Source: Gammaproteobacteria bacterium (GTDB lineage: Bacteria; Pseudomonadota; Gammaproteobacteria; HyVt-429). Taken from it: a stretch of DNA of 58,936 bases. A model generated the notes under the pieces. It was given only the letters and a program-made list of their open reading frames with translations, made no database searches and was not told where the DNA came from. The position numbers and the translations under genes are program-made. The stretch spans positions 1 through 58,936 of the forward strand of contig JAADGI010000012.1 of assembly GCA_013152415.1 (NCBI GenBank). Direction: 5' to 3'. Of this stretch, positions 1-12,177 are shown one piece after another. Positions within the stretch are counted from its first letter, which is position 1; each line of letters starts with the position of its first letter.

Positions 1-283
1 ATTCATGTCCTTAATGTCATCGATCACACTGTTTGTCCTGGTAATCAGAGTGTTACAGTGCATCAAGATTATGTTAACGGGACAGCAGTGAAGCTTGCCA
101 AAACCATAGTTTTCACTCTGACCCTAAATATTTGATAATATTAACCGTAATGGGTACCTGTTACCCCTAGGCAAAAGACAAGACCTGCCCCTCTATTCCC
201 CAATCTAACCCTATTCGTTAGAGACGGGAAAAAGTGGCAAGAAAATATAGCTTAAAGGATTGACTTGGGATCACAGTCGCTTG
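1..283. other. Left-edge non-coding stretch
   Basis: No reading frame with a plausible start and length is visible. The DNA is AT-rich like the adjoining ATPase gene. A short inverted repeat (GGGTA, 5-base loop, TACCC, near 151-165) lies beyond the ATPase stop but has no T-run, so it is not a convincing terminator. The next gene downstream of the ATPase is outside the window. Confidence 0.5.
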
Positions 284-1975
284 TTAGAGGCCGACACCTT
301 TTTCCTCTACCCAGTTCTTTTGCAGGAGAACCGGAACATGATATTTCCTGTCAGGGAGATGAACTGATTTGTTCTCACAAACCAAAACTCCGAGATGTTC
401 AAGGAAAGCTAGAAGTTCTTTAGCATCTTGGTCCTGCTCGTCATAGTCGATTAGTTTTCTCAACTCACGAAATTTGAACTCTGTTTTTCGCCCGATATTT
501 GACAAAAGCGATGTAATTCTCTCCTTCCACTCCGGATGGGTCACTGCACTGCTTATATATGCCACCATATCTTTTTGCAGCATGCCGTAGGCCTCAAGAA
601 CATGTTGTCGTAGAAACAGAGGATACTCACCCTCTTCGTTCAACTCGATCTCTGGATATAGCCTATCAGCATAGTACGCATCGCTAACCTGAAGTAGCTT
701 ATCGAGATATATAAGGATAGCCCTTGGAGTAGCTCTACTATTCGCTAGACAAAAATGTGTCTGCGTATACTCAAAGAGATCTAGCCCGTTAATAGGGTTC
801 CCGCTTGCATCGAAATGCTGGACTTCTCTAGGCATGAAGGTGGTTATTATCTGACGGCACATAAAGTCTCTTTCGGTTACATCTAGCGCCTCATGTTCGT
901 CTATTCCAAACAACTTAAGTAATTTTCGAGGTAATAGACGAGTAACGAAAGGTCTTTTTCTTAAGTCACCCTCTTCAATTGATATTGAGAACTTGTCAAT
1001 TCCGAGCAATTTGTGAATGTTATAAAGCAGCCGTTCAGCTAAAAAACGACGAATATCACGGTCTTCCCAAATAAGGTCTACTGCATTAGGTTTTATCTTT
1101 TCAGCACCGCCAAGTTTTTCGAAATCAACCTTGTGAAATACCTCATTCCTTAAGAAGGCTTTTATAAAAATATAGGTATGTCGAGAATAGTCTTTCACGC
1201 ACGAAATTAAGCCCTGAATTACCATCCTCTGGGCGTCATATGCCTCTCTAGCCAAGAAGTCATCAAGGTTGTCAATCAATACGTAAATAACCGCATTATT
1301 CCTCCTCAGAATCGAGTTTACCTTTGACTGTATCTCCGCTAGATTCAAGAAGACTGTTCGAACATCAGTTTTTGGAGCTTGAACTATTTGATTTGGTTCC
1401 GACTTAATATAAAAATCCGGAACAGGGAAACCAGTATGAGATATATCAAGTTTGCAACCAATCGTTCTATTTGCTCTCGTGATAAGTTCCAATATCGATG
1501 GTTTTTTGTTCTCAAATGAGAAATATTCCTGCATAGGATTGATCACTGCCATGTCTTCATCATCGATGACAATTGATGATTCGACCAGGGTCACTATCAT
1601 TCTATACAGGATGTATATTTCCCAGACAAATCGCATGCGGATATCTTCATCCACGACTGCTGATTCTAGGGCGGTGCTTAGATGTGACTTGACTCCAAGA
1701 TAATCAATGTCTTGATCTATGGGAACAAGAATCTGATGAAGCTCTTTTGGGTTTTGGAAAGCAATCCTTTTTGTAATAAGTTGCTTAAATATTGCGCTCT
1801 TTCCAGCACCTTTTACCCCAAGAAGAAAATCTTTGTCTCCTCTCAAAAATCGACGTACAGGAGCGATATCGCAAAAGCATTCTTTAAGAAGCTCGTCTCT
1901 AATTGCTTCCTGATGTCCTATCACAAATTCTTCAAGAATACTGGTTGATAGTGTCTTAGGTAATCCCTTGATCAT
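284..1975 (-). CDS. P-loop ATPase, Sll1717-like
   Basis: Predicted cytoplasmic nucleotide-binding protein of 563 residues. A Walker A motif (GVKGAGKS) sits at about residues 53-60 and a Walker B-like strand (YVLIDNLDD) at about 231-239, followed by a helix-rich region. The C-terminal stretch from ELRKLIDY resembles a winged helix, an architecture seen in STAND/KAP-like NTPases. The overall pattern resembles what databases call the Sll1717-family P-loop ATPase; this is recognition by eye. The frame is open up to 2173, but that start would overlap the neighbouring gene. The ATG at 1975 has AGAGG seven bases upstream, so it is preferred. There are no membrane segments. Base composition is more AT-rich than ligA beyond it, which suggests acquisition. 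Four tandem 20-bp units lie just upstream. Relatives occur in accessory and defence-like loci, but the function here is unknown. Confidence 0.8.
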   Translation of the reverse strand: MIKGLPKTLSTSILEEFVIGHQEAIRDELLKECFCDIAPVRRFLRGDKDFLLGVKGAGKSAIFKQLITKRIAFQNPKELHQILVPIDQDIDYLGVKSHLSTALESAVVDEDIRMRFVWEIYILYRMIVTLVESSIVIDDEDMAVINPMQEYFSFENKKPSILELITRANRTIGCKLDISHTGFPVPDFYIKSEPNQIVQAPKTDVRTVFLNLAEIQSKVNSILRRNNAVIYVLIDNLDDFLAREAYDAQRMVIQGLISCVKDYSRHTYIFIKAFLRNEVFHKVDFEKLGGAEKIKPNAVDLIWEDRDIRRFLAERLLYNIHKLLGIDKFSISIEEGDLRKRPFVTRLLPRKLLKLFGIDEHEALDVTERDFMCRQIITTFMPREVQHFDASGNPINGLDLFEYTQTHFCLANSRATPRAILIYLDKLLQVSDAYYADRLYPEIELNEEGEYPLFLRQHVLEAYGMLQKDMVAYISSAVTHPEWKERITSLLSNIGRKTEFKFRELRKLIDYDEQDQDAKELLAFLEHLGVLVCENKSVHLPDRKYHVPVLLQKNWVEEKGVGL

Positions 1976-2010
1976 TCTTAAGCCTCTAACATTGTTATTG
2001 AACGCACTTT

Positions 2011-2090
2011 CCATATCTGGACATAACGTTCCAGATATAGCCAGTTCTTTCCAGATATGGACAGTTATTGCCATAACTGGATAGTTCAGT
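2011..2090. repeat. Four 20-bp tandem units with CCA-N4-TGG cores
   Basis: Units begin at 2011, 2031, 2051 and 2071. Each opens with a 10-base near-palindrome: CCATATCTGG, CCAGATATAG, CCAGATATGG, CCATAACTGG. The second halves are also related (ACATAACGTT, CCAGTTCTTT, ACAGTTATTG, ATAGTTCAGT). The spacing is exactly 20 bp, close to two helical turns, so bound proteins would sit on nearly the same face. The array ends about 36 bp before the chosen ATPase start and touches the stop of the upstream small gene. It therefore occupies the likely ATPase promoter/operator region. Confidence 0.75.
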
Positions 2091-2439
2091 TCCCATTGAC
2101 AATCCTCTTCTCTAGTCCCAATTCCATAATTTTCCGCATCGGCAGCCGCCAAAATTTCTTGTCCGGCAGCCACTGTCCACCGGAAGATTTTACACGCTGG
2201 CGCAGCCGGGTCTCCTGATAACCGATTTTGACGGTCAATAAACGGTTGGGATGGGGATTTGCCGAGGGACGTGGCGTTTCTAGCCAGGGCTTTTCGGCGG
2301 CGGTGATTTCAACGGTGGTCAAACGTAGCTGAGGGCTACGATCCAGCCTGTAACGAACACAGCCTAATCGCTCACCGAACTGTCTGGAAAAGTGTTTGGT
2401 GCCGTGGGCACCGGGGTCCAGTTTTTTTGCAACCTCCAT
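2086..2439 (-). CDS. Conserved small protein of unknown function
   Basis: A basic protein of about 117 residues. It has no signal peptide or membrane segment and is rich in Arg and Lys. The central stretch with CVRYRLD, LTTVEIT and AEKPW, and the C-terminal part with LPDKKFWRLP, are familiar from small uncharacterised proteins scattered through beta- and gammaproteobacterial genomes, often in accessory DNA; this is from memory. The ATG at 2439 follows GGAG at a 7-base spacing and is preferred over the ATG at 2457. The gene points toward the ATPase and ends inside the tandem repeat array, so co-transcription is possible, but the array suggests a separate ATPase promoter. No function is assigned. 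Confidence 0.65.
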   Translation of the reverse strand: MEVAKKLDPGAHGTKHFSRQFGERLGCVRYRLDRSPQLRLTTVEITAAEKPWLETPRPSANPHPNRLLTVKIGYQETRLRQRVKSSGGQWLPDKKFWRLPMRKIMELGLEKRIVNGN

Positions 2440-2582
2440 GAGATGGCTCCCTGCCATGAGTGTCTATGATAACACCCTATTTTTGCCTGAGACCAGGGTA
2501 GCTTCGTGAAAATCCATGTGCATCTGCAGGGAGAGGGCACAAAACATCCTTTGCGTCTTCGCGTCTTTGCGGCAAAGAACTC

Positions 2583-5775
<3,193 letters not shown>

Positions 5776-5779
<4 letters not shown>

Positions 5780-8700
5780 TGGGCAGCCATTTCCACCGCC
5801 TGGGCCATATCCACCGCGACCAGACGGGATACACCGGGCTCTGCCATAGTCACCCCGATCAACAATTCGGCAGACTCCATGGTGATCTTATTGTGGGTGA
5901 TGAAAATCATCTGCGAGCGTTGCGCCAGATTACGCACAGTCGCGCTATAGCGCTCTACATTGGCGTCGTCCAAAGGTGCATCCACCTCATCTAACAAGCA
6001 AAATGGTGCCGGATTGAGCTCAAAGAAGGCAAACATCAACGCCACTGCGGTTAGGGCCTTTTCGCCGCCGGATAACAGGTGAATCGTGGTGTTGCGTTTT
6101 CCCGGAGGCCTCGCCATAACAAGCACACCGGCTGTAAGCAGATCGTCATCGGTGAGCTCCATATAGGCATGACCCCCGCCAAACAATTTAGGAAAGAATG
6201 CCTGGAAATTGGTGTTGACCTGGTCAAAGGTTTCCTTAAAACGGGTACGGGTCTCACGGTCAATCTTGCGCATGGCGTCTTCCAGCATGCCCAGGGCCTG
6301 AGTCAGGTCTTCGTACTGTTTATCGAGATAATTTTTGCGCTCCGATTGCTCTTTAAATTCCTCAATGGCCACCAGGTTGACCGGTCCAATGCGGTTGATT
6401 TTCTTTTCCAAGCCCTCCAGTCGTGTCTGCCAGGCTTCTTCACTGGCACTGTCGTCGATTTCCTCGAGCAATTTTTTCGGCTCATATTCGTCGGCACGTA
6501 TTTGCTCTTCCAGGGTCTCCCGTCGTACCACCAGCTCCTGACGAGCCATCCGTGCCTGCTCTAACAGTTCCCGGGTCTCTTGTATGCGATGTTCAAATTC
6601 TGTGCGTTGCTTTTCCTTGACCTGAAGATCGGCTTCCACATCCGCGACCCGCTTGCGCGCCAGGGTCAGTTTTTCTTCTGCCACCACCCGCTTTTTGAGC
6701 AGCTCTTCGAGTCGCTGCTTCAGTTCCAATTCTGGTTCATCGCCCTGGCTGACGATCTGCTCCAACTCCTGGCGGCGGCCACTCAGGGTGGCCACTTGGG
6801 CCTCAAGCCGAGTGATACTTTCCCGGGTGGATTGCAAGGATGTCTGCAACCCTTCTCGCAACAATTCCTCGCGGTGATGGGCGTCCCGGGCGTCGGCCTC
6901 TTGCTGACGGGCCTGTTCCAAATCAGCCACGATCTTTTCCTTTTCCAGCAACAGGCCCTGGCGGCGAGACTCAAAGTCACTCACTTCCAGACGAGCGGAG
7001 GCCAATAGCTCCTTGGAGGAATCCAACAGGCCCTGCTCACGATTTTCCTCATTTTCAAATTCTGTCAACTCGCGCTGTATTTGTTCGCTGCGTGCATGCA
7101 TCTGCGACACTGCGGCCTCCTGGCCGCCGTATTCGCTATGCAAGGTCGCCCTTTGTTGGATCAACTCGCTTAGCTCACGACGCCCATTGTCCCGCTCTGC
7201 TTCCAAGGCCTCGAGAATCTCTTGTCCCTCTGTCTGGCGTTGGCGTAAGCCATCCAGTGCCGCCTTCAGTTCCACCCCCTGCTCACGCAAGGTCTCCAAC
7301 TCCATCTCACGGGTCAGTATCCCCGCCTTGGCACTCTCCTGGTCATAGAGGCTCAGCCAATTCCTGCCGACCCAGACACCGCTGCGGGTAACAATGGATT
7401 CCCCGTCCTTGAGGCTGCCCCGTTGCGCCATGGCTGCATCCAGGTCCTGGGCCAGATACACCCCGCTGATCAAAGGGCGCAGATCCGCCCGATCACTATG
7501 CACCACATCAAGTAGAAGCCGGGCATCACCCGGGGTTCGATCAAGACCCTGACTCTGTTGCAATACACAAAGATTAGATCCGGCCAAACCTTCCAGATCA
7601 GAGACAAGATCATCCAGGGATGTCACACACAACGCCCCCAACACATCGGCAAGCACGCGCTCCACAGCCAACTCCCAACCGGGCTCCACGTCCAGGTGGG
7701 CTGCCAAGCGTGGGGCCTTTTGTAAATCGTGTTCTCGCAGCCATTCCTTTAGTCCGCTATCGTGCTGTTCCATGGCTGCGGCCTGCAGTTCCTCCAATGA
7801 GGAACAACGGGCATTGATCGTTTGCAGTTGGCCACTGAGCTCTTCGGTCTCGGCACCCAGTTCCTCACCACTGCGACGGGCTTCACGTATACGTTCTTCA
7901 AGCTGCTGGATTTGTATCTCTTGCTGCTGACAGGCCTGGCTGCTGTCGTCCATGCGTTTTTTCAGCGCATCCAGGCCACCGTCTTGTAATTTATTTTTGA
8001 GGTCCTCGACCTCATCCCTAAGACGCTGGTGACGTTCACGATTGCGGCCAATGCTGTGCTCCAATTGCTGGATACGCGCACTTTGCACTTCTTGTTCTTT
8101 TACCGGTTGTGAGGCCAAACGAGCGAAGGCCTCCCAAGCGGATTGCCATTCATCCTTACTCTGCTCAAATTTCACCAACGCGGTCTTGGCCGACTGCCAG
8201 GTCTTTTCACACTGACTCAGCCGGGGCCCGCACTGATCCAACCGCTGGGTGTAATCATCAAGACGGCTATGGTCGACTTCCAAGTGGTGGTTGGCCTCAC
8301 CCAGGGCCTGTTCGGCCTGGTCCAGCTCCAACTTGCGCTGTTGCAGGGCCTCTCGGGCATGCTCAATGGATTGCTCCACGCTGGCCACTTGAGCCCCCAA
8401 CTTATAAAACTCGGCTTGCAAAGCATTAAATTGATCGGTGGCCCCGGTACGCTGCTGACGCAAACCCTCCATGGCCGTTTCCAATGTCTGCTGCTCGGCC
8501 TTGCGGGATTCCAGCTCGGTATCGAGTTTGGATAGACTGGCATCTTCGGTAGTGACGCTGGAGCCCAGTTCCTGCCAGCGCAGACTGAGCAGCTCGGCAT
8601 GAACCTGGCGCTCTTCTTGTCTGAGCACCTTGTAACGGGCCGCAGACTTGGATTGCCTCTGCAGGCGCTTGATCTGGGTGTCCAATTCACCGCGGATATC

Positions 8701-9285
8701 TTCCACCCGCTCCAGGTTTTCCCGGGTATGGCGTATGCGGTTGGAGGTATCACGGCGCCTTTCCTTGTAGCGTGAGATACCGGCGGCCTCTTCCACAAAG
8801 GTGCGCATGTCTTCGGGCTTACCCTCGATAATGCGCGTCACCATGCCCTGCTCGATGATGGAGTAGGTTCTCGGGCCCAGACCGGTGCCCAAAAAGACAT
8901 CGGTAATATCCTTGCGCCGACACTTGGTCTTATTCAGAAAGTAGTCGGAAAGCCCATCCCGGGATACCTCCCGGCGAACCGAGATTTCGGCATAACGGGC
9001 GTAGGGTCCGGGGGCCTTGCCCTCGGTGTTGTCAAAAATCAGCTCAACCGAGGCCTTGCCCACGGGCTTACGTCCCGTGGAGCCGCTAAAGATCACGTCG
9101 GTCATACTGCTGCCACGCAGATTCTTGGCTGAAGTCTCGCCGAGCACCCAACGCACCGCATCGATGATGTTGGATTTGCCACACCCGTTGGGCCCCACCA
9201 CGCCAATCAGGCTGGCCGGTAGGGTGATGACGGTTGGATCAACGAATGACTTGAAGCCGGCAAGCTTTATGGTCTTCAGACGCAT
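5776..9285 (-). CDS. smc: Chromosome segregation protein SMC
   Basis: Condensin ATPase that organises and segregates the chromosome. The 1169-residue protein begins MRLKTIKLAGFKSF, carries Walker A (GPNGCGKSN) near residue 35, long heptad-rich coiled-coil arms, and a hinge in the middle around LKEWLREHDL to TSLDDLVSDLEG. The C-terminal head has the ABC signature LLSGGEKAL and Walker B FCLLDEVDAPLDD. The frame remains open to 9462, but that extension is antisense to queF and has no SMC character, so the ATG at 9285 is chosen. The presence of SMC rather than MukB argues against an enterobacterium. The kleisin partners scpA and scpB are not in the window. Confidence 0.97.
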
Positions 9286-9345
9286 TAAACAGTCGATTTT
9301 TAGATTAAAATGCCGGGTCCGAACGTTACCACAACCGGATTTAAA

Positions 9346-9735
9346 ATGCCTAGTGAACCCAGTAAGACCCTGGAGACCTTCCCCAACCCGAAGTCTGGCC
9401 GTGATTACACTATTCGTATTCGCATGCCCGAGTTTAGCTGCCTGTGTCCCAAGACCGGGCAACCCGATTTTGCCACGCTCTTTCTTGAGTACGTCCCCGA
9501 CAAGTTGTGTGTCGAACTCAAGTCCCTAAAACTCTACGTATGGGCCTACCGCGATGAGGGTGCCTTTCATGAAGCGGTCACAAACCAGATTCTGGATGAT
9601 TTGGTGGAGGCCATGACACCTCGATATGCCCGTCTTAGGGCACGTTTTAATGTGCGTGGCGGTCTGTACACCACAGTGGTGGCAGAACACCGGCAATCGG
9701 AATGGACACCCCCCACACCCGTCGCCCTGCCCTGA
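9346..9735 (+). CDS. queF: NADPH-dependent 7-cyano-7-deazaguanine reductase QueF (short form)
   Basis: Reduces the nitrile preQ0 to the amine preQ1 in queuosine tRNA-modification synthesis. The catalytic region [13 protein letters not shown] holds the nucleophilic Cys and general-acid Asp, and the QueF signature ELKSLKLY is followed by FHE, which helps bind substrate. At 129 residues it is the unimodular, Bacillus-like form, not the duplicated ~280-residue E. coli type. An alternative in-frame ATG at 9310 adds 12 residues; the ATG at 9346 with GGA eight bases upstream fits the family better. It is divergent from smc across about 60 bp, and its stop overlaps the start of the kinase gene (TGATG). 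Confidence 0.95.
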   Translation: MPSEPSKTLETFPNPKSGRDYTIRIRMPEFSCLCPKTGQPDFATLFLEYVPDKLCVELKSLKLYVWAYRDEGAFHEAVTNQILDDLVEAMTPRYARLRARFNVRGGLYTTVVAEHRQSEWTPPTPVALP

Positions 9736-11081
9736 TGGACCGCTCCCAGGCGGGTGATCCCCCAACGGGTGATACCCTCCCAGGGCACTACCTGGGGATC
9801 GACCTCGGCACCTCTGGGTGCCGGGCGATCGTGATCAATGGTGAGGGACAGCTCTGCGCCAGTGCCGCCACCACTGTGCCGCCTTCGTCCAGACAAGGTC
9901 CACGGGTAGAACAGCGCCCCCAGGACTGGTGGCGAGGGTTGGTGGCCACGCTGACCCAACTTGGACACCAGCACCCCCTGGACCGGATCACCGCCCTGGC
10001 AGTAAACGGCACCTCGGGGTCGGTGCTGCTGTGCGATCCACAGGGTGAACCCCTTGGCCCGGCACTGATGTACAACGACCGCCGTGCTACCCAGGAGGCA
10101 GGGGACATCGCCGCCCATGCCCCGCAAGATTGTGGCGCCCAGGGCGTCAGCAGTGGATTGGCCAAGGCCTTGTGGTTGGTGAGACACACGGACCATGCCG
10201 GTAAATTCTGTATCCTGAACCAGGCAGACTGGGTCGCGGGTCGACTCTGCGGCCAATGGCCAATGAGCGACTACAACAACAGTCTCAAACTGGGTTTTGA
10301 CCCCATCACTTTGTCTTGGCCCTCCTGGATAGAGGCCCTGGGCCTCTCCAGGCAGTGCTTGCCGACGGTGAAGGCCCCAGGAAGTTTTATGGGTAAGGTC
10401 AGCCCTGCCGCCGCCAGGGCAACCGGCCTGACGCCGGGTACCGCGATCATGGCAGGGACCACCGATAGCGTGGCCGCCTTCCTCGCCACCGGCGCCCACA
10501 CCCCTGGGCACGGTGTTACTGCCCTGGGCACCACCCTGGCCCTCAAGCTGCTGTCCACCGAGCCCCTGTTCGCCCCCCGCTACGGGATATACAGTCACCG
10601 GCTGGGAGACCAATGGCTGGTGGGTGGGGCCTCCAACAGCGGTGGGGCAGCCCTCGATCAATATTTCAACATCGAAGAAATTGAGTCCCTCAGCCCTGAG
10701 CTACACCCCGATGAGGACACCGGCTTGAGTTATTACCCCCTGCCCGGCAGCGGCGAACGCTTTCCAGTAAACGACCCGCACCTGGCACCGTATATGGACC
10801 CCCCCGCCCCGGACCGGAAGATTTTCTTGCAGGCCATACTCGAAGGTATTGCCCGAATTGAGGCGCGGGGTTATGCCCTCATGCACACCCTCGGTGCTCC
10901 CCAGCTTGGGGGAATTTACAGCACCGGTGGCGGTAGCCACAATCCGGCCTGGACGCAGATACGTCAACGCATGCTAAAGGTGCCTATGCTGACACCTTTG
11001 TCCACCGAAGCCGCCTATGGCACAGCAAGGCTGGCTGCGGGGGTCATATCAAAGCCCCAGGCAAACCGGGATTTATCATGA
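9735..11081 (+). CDS. FGGY-family carbohydrate kinase, probably D-ribulose kinase type
   Basis: Phosphorylates a sugar using ATP. The N-terminal phosphate-binding motif (LGIDLGTSGCRA) and the C-terminal glycine-rich motif (GIYSTGGGSHNPAW) are those of the FGGY superfamily. The sequence ALAVNGTSGSVLLCD with LMYNDRRA resembles the cyanobacterial/plant ribulose kinase group more than E. coli xylulokinase; substrate assignment is inference. The 448-residue frame starts at the ATG overlapping the queF stop; an ATG at 9702 is the alternative. Translation is probably coupled to queF, although the two products have no known shared pathway. A CbbY-like phosphatase about 7 kb away would fit pentose-phosphate/Calvin metabolism. 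Confidence 0.85.
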   Translation: MDRSQAGDPPTGDTLPGHYLGIDLGTSGCRAIVINGEGQLCASAATTVPPSSRQGPRVEQRPQDWWRGLVATLTQLGHQHPLDRITALAVNGTSGSVLLCDPQGEPLGPALMYNDRRATQEAGDIAAHAPQDCGAQGVSSGLAKALWLVRHTDHAGKFCILNQADWVAGRLCGQWPMSDYNNSLKLGFDPITLSWPSWIEALGLSRQCLPTVKAPGSFMGKVSPAAARATGLTPGTAIMAGTTDSVAAFLATGAHTPGHGVTALGTTLALKLLSTEPLFAPRYGIYSHRLGDQWLVGGASNSGGAALDQYFNIEEIESLSPELHPDEDTGLSYYPLPGSGERFPVNDPHLAPYMDPPAPDRKIFLQAILEGIARIEARGYALMHTLGAPQLGGIYSTGGGSHNPAWTQIRQRMLKVPMLTPLSTEAAYGTARLAAGVISKPQANRDLS

Positions 11082-11149
11082 TGGCGCTGAGACATGCACA
11101 AAGAAAGCCTGTTAGTATTTGATGCTATGGATCTTCTGTTCATTAGATT

Positions 11150-11307
11150 TATTGAAGGGCATTTCTATTAATTAATAACCCCTTCTCCCTCCAGGAGAAG
11201 GTTGGGATGAGGGGATATTAAAAATCAATAACTTATCCTTAATTTATTCCCTCACCCTCGCCCTCTCCCGGAGGGAGAGGGGATTAATAGAAGTACCCTG
11301 AAATAAA
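11150..11307. repeat. Paired REP-like palindromes forming one long inverted repeat
   Basis: Two GC-rich hairpin units face each other. One is at 11179-11215 (CCTTCTCCCT, CCAGGAGAAGG, then GGGATGAGGGG). The other is at 11247-11283 (CCCTCACCCTC, then CCCTCTCCCGGAGGGAGAGGG). The AT-rich flanks also match in inverted orientation: TTCTATTAATTAATAACC on the left against ATTAATAGAAG on the right, extending to TGAAGGG/CCCTGAA. The whole is a ~158-bp imperfect palindrome, like a REPIN or a small MITE. No transposase lies nearby. Confidence 0.75.
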
Positions 11308-11362
11308 AATTGGGCAGAACAATTAACCAAAACCACAAAAGCACACCCTACAAGGATCAACC

Positions 11363-12100
11363 ATGACAAACCCCGTCTCCGGTCCCGGTTATTTAATTCG
11401 TGGCTTTAAGCTTATCAACCAACCTGGCATACGGGCCTTCGCCATTTTACCCATACTGCTTGCAAGCCTCGTCTTTGCCTTGCTGGTGTGGTTGGGCTTC
11501 GGCTATTTCGGTGACTTGCTCGAATGGATACTACCCTCCGGTGACAGTTGGTGGGTCACTTTGATACGTGGCGTATTGTGGCCGTTATTTTTTATTGCCG
11601 TGGTACTGCTTTTATATTTCAGCTTTACGGTACTGGCCAATCTTATCGCCGCACCCTTTAATGGTCTGCTGGCAGAAAAAGTAGAGGCCTTGCTGACCGG
11701 CCAGGCACCACAACAACCCACAGGGGTGAAAGCTCTGATTGCAGACATTCTACCGTCGATGATCAATGAGCTACGCAAGCTCGGCTACTATCTGATCTGG
11801 GCGCTGCCGCTACTGATCTTGTTTCTCATTCCCATGGTGAACCTGATCGCGCCCCTGTTGTGGGCCTTGTTTGTTGCCTGGATGCACGCCTTTGAGTACG
11901 CGGAATACCCTATGGAGAATCACCACATCCGCTTCAAGCAGGTCCGCCAGACCCTCAAGAGCAAACGCCTCTTAGGCTTGAGCTTTGGCGCCAGCGTGAT
12001 GGTGGCCATGTTGATCCCCGTGGTGAATTTACTGGTGATGCCAGCAGCCGTAGCAGGGGCCACTGCCATGTGGGTGGAACAATACAAACAAAAGCAATAA
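11363..12100 (+). CDS. cysZ: Sulfate transporter CysZ
   Basis: Inner-membrane protein mediating sulfate uptake for cysteine synthesis. It has 245 residues with four strongly hydrophobic regions. The typical CysZ N-terminus (GYLIRGFKLINQPGIR) and central FTVLANLIAAPFNGLLAEKVE are both present, as is the FEYAEYPMENH region before the last membrane segment. An AGGA ribosome-binding site lies six bases before the ATG. It stands alone, after the palindromic repeat element and 77 bp ahead of an antiporter gene on the same strand. No cys regulon site was recognised. Confidence 0.93.
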   Translation: MTNPVSGPGYLIRGFKLINQPGIRAFAILPILLASLVFALLVWLGFGYFGDLLEWILPSGDSWWVTLIRGVLWPLFFIAVVLLLYFSFTVLANLIAAPFNGLLAEKVEALLTGQAPQQPTGVKALIADILPSMINELRKLGYYLIWALPLLILFLIPMVNLIAPLLWALFVAWMHAFEYAEYPMENHHIRFKQVRQTLKSKRLLGLSFGASVMVAMLIPVVNLLVMPAAVAGATAMWVEQYKQKQ

Positions 12101-12177
12101 CGGGCTTGGATGATTTCTTAACTCCTTGGCCTTGGTAGGTCATTCTTAACAATACTGAGTAAATACTCCGCAAAAAA

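Noticed and set aside
173-192. AAGACAAGACCTGCCCCT-like string resembling dispersed repeat ends
   Set aside because: Only one short copy and no partner or transposase in the window, so no mobile element can be claimed.
1976-2173. Extended N-terminus of the left-edge ATPase
   Set aside because: It would translate the 20-bp repeats and overlap the next gene; the ATG at 1975 has a proper ribosome-binding site.
9286-9462. N-terminal extension of smc
   Set aside because: It is antisense to queF, has no SMC-like sequence, and the family start is at 9285.
9567-10661. Long minus-strand open frame opposite the FGGY kinase
   Set aside because: It lies antisense to a well-supported kinase; it is Gly/Val/Gln-rich and without a family pattern, a usual shadow in GC-rich DNA.
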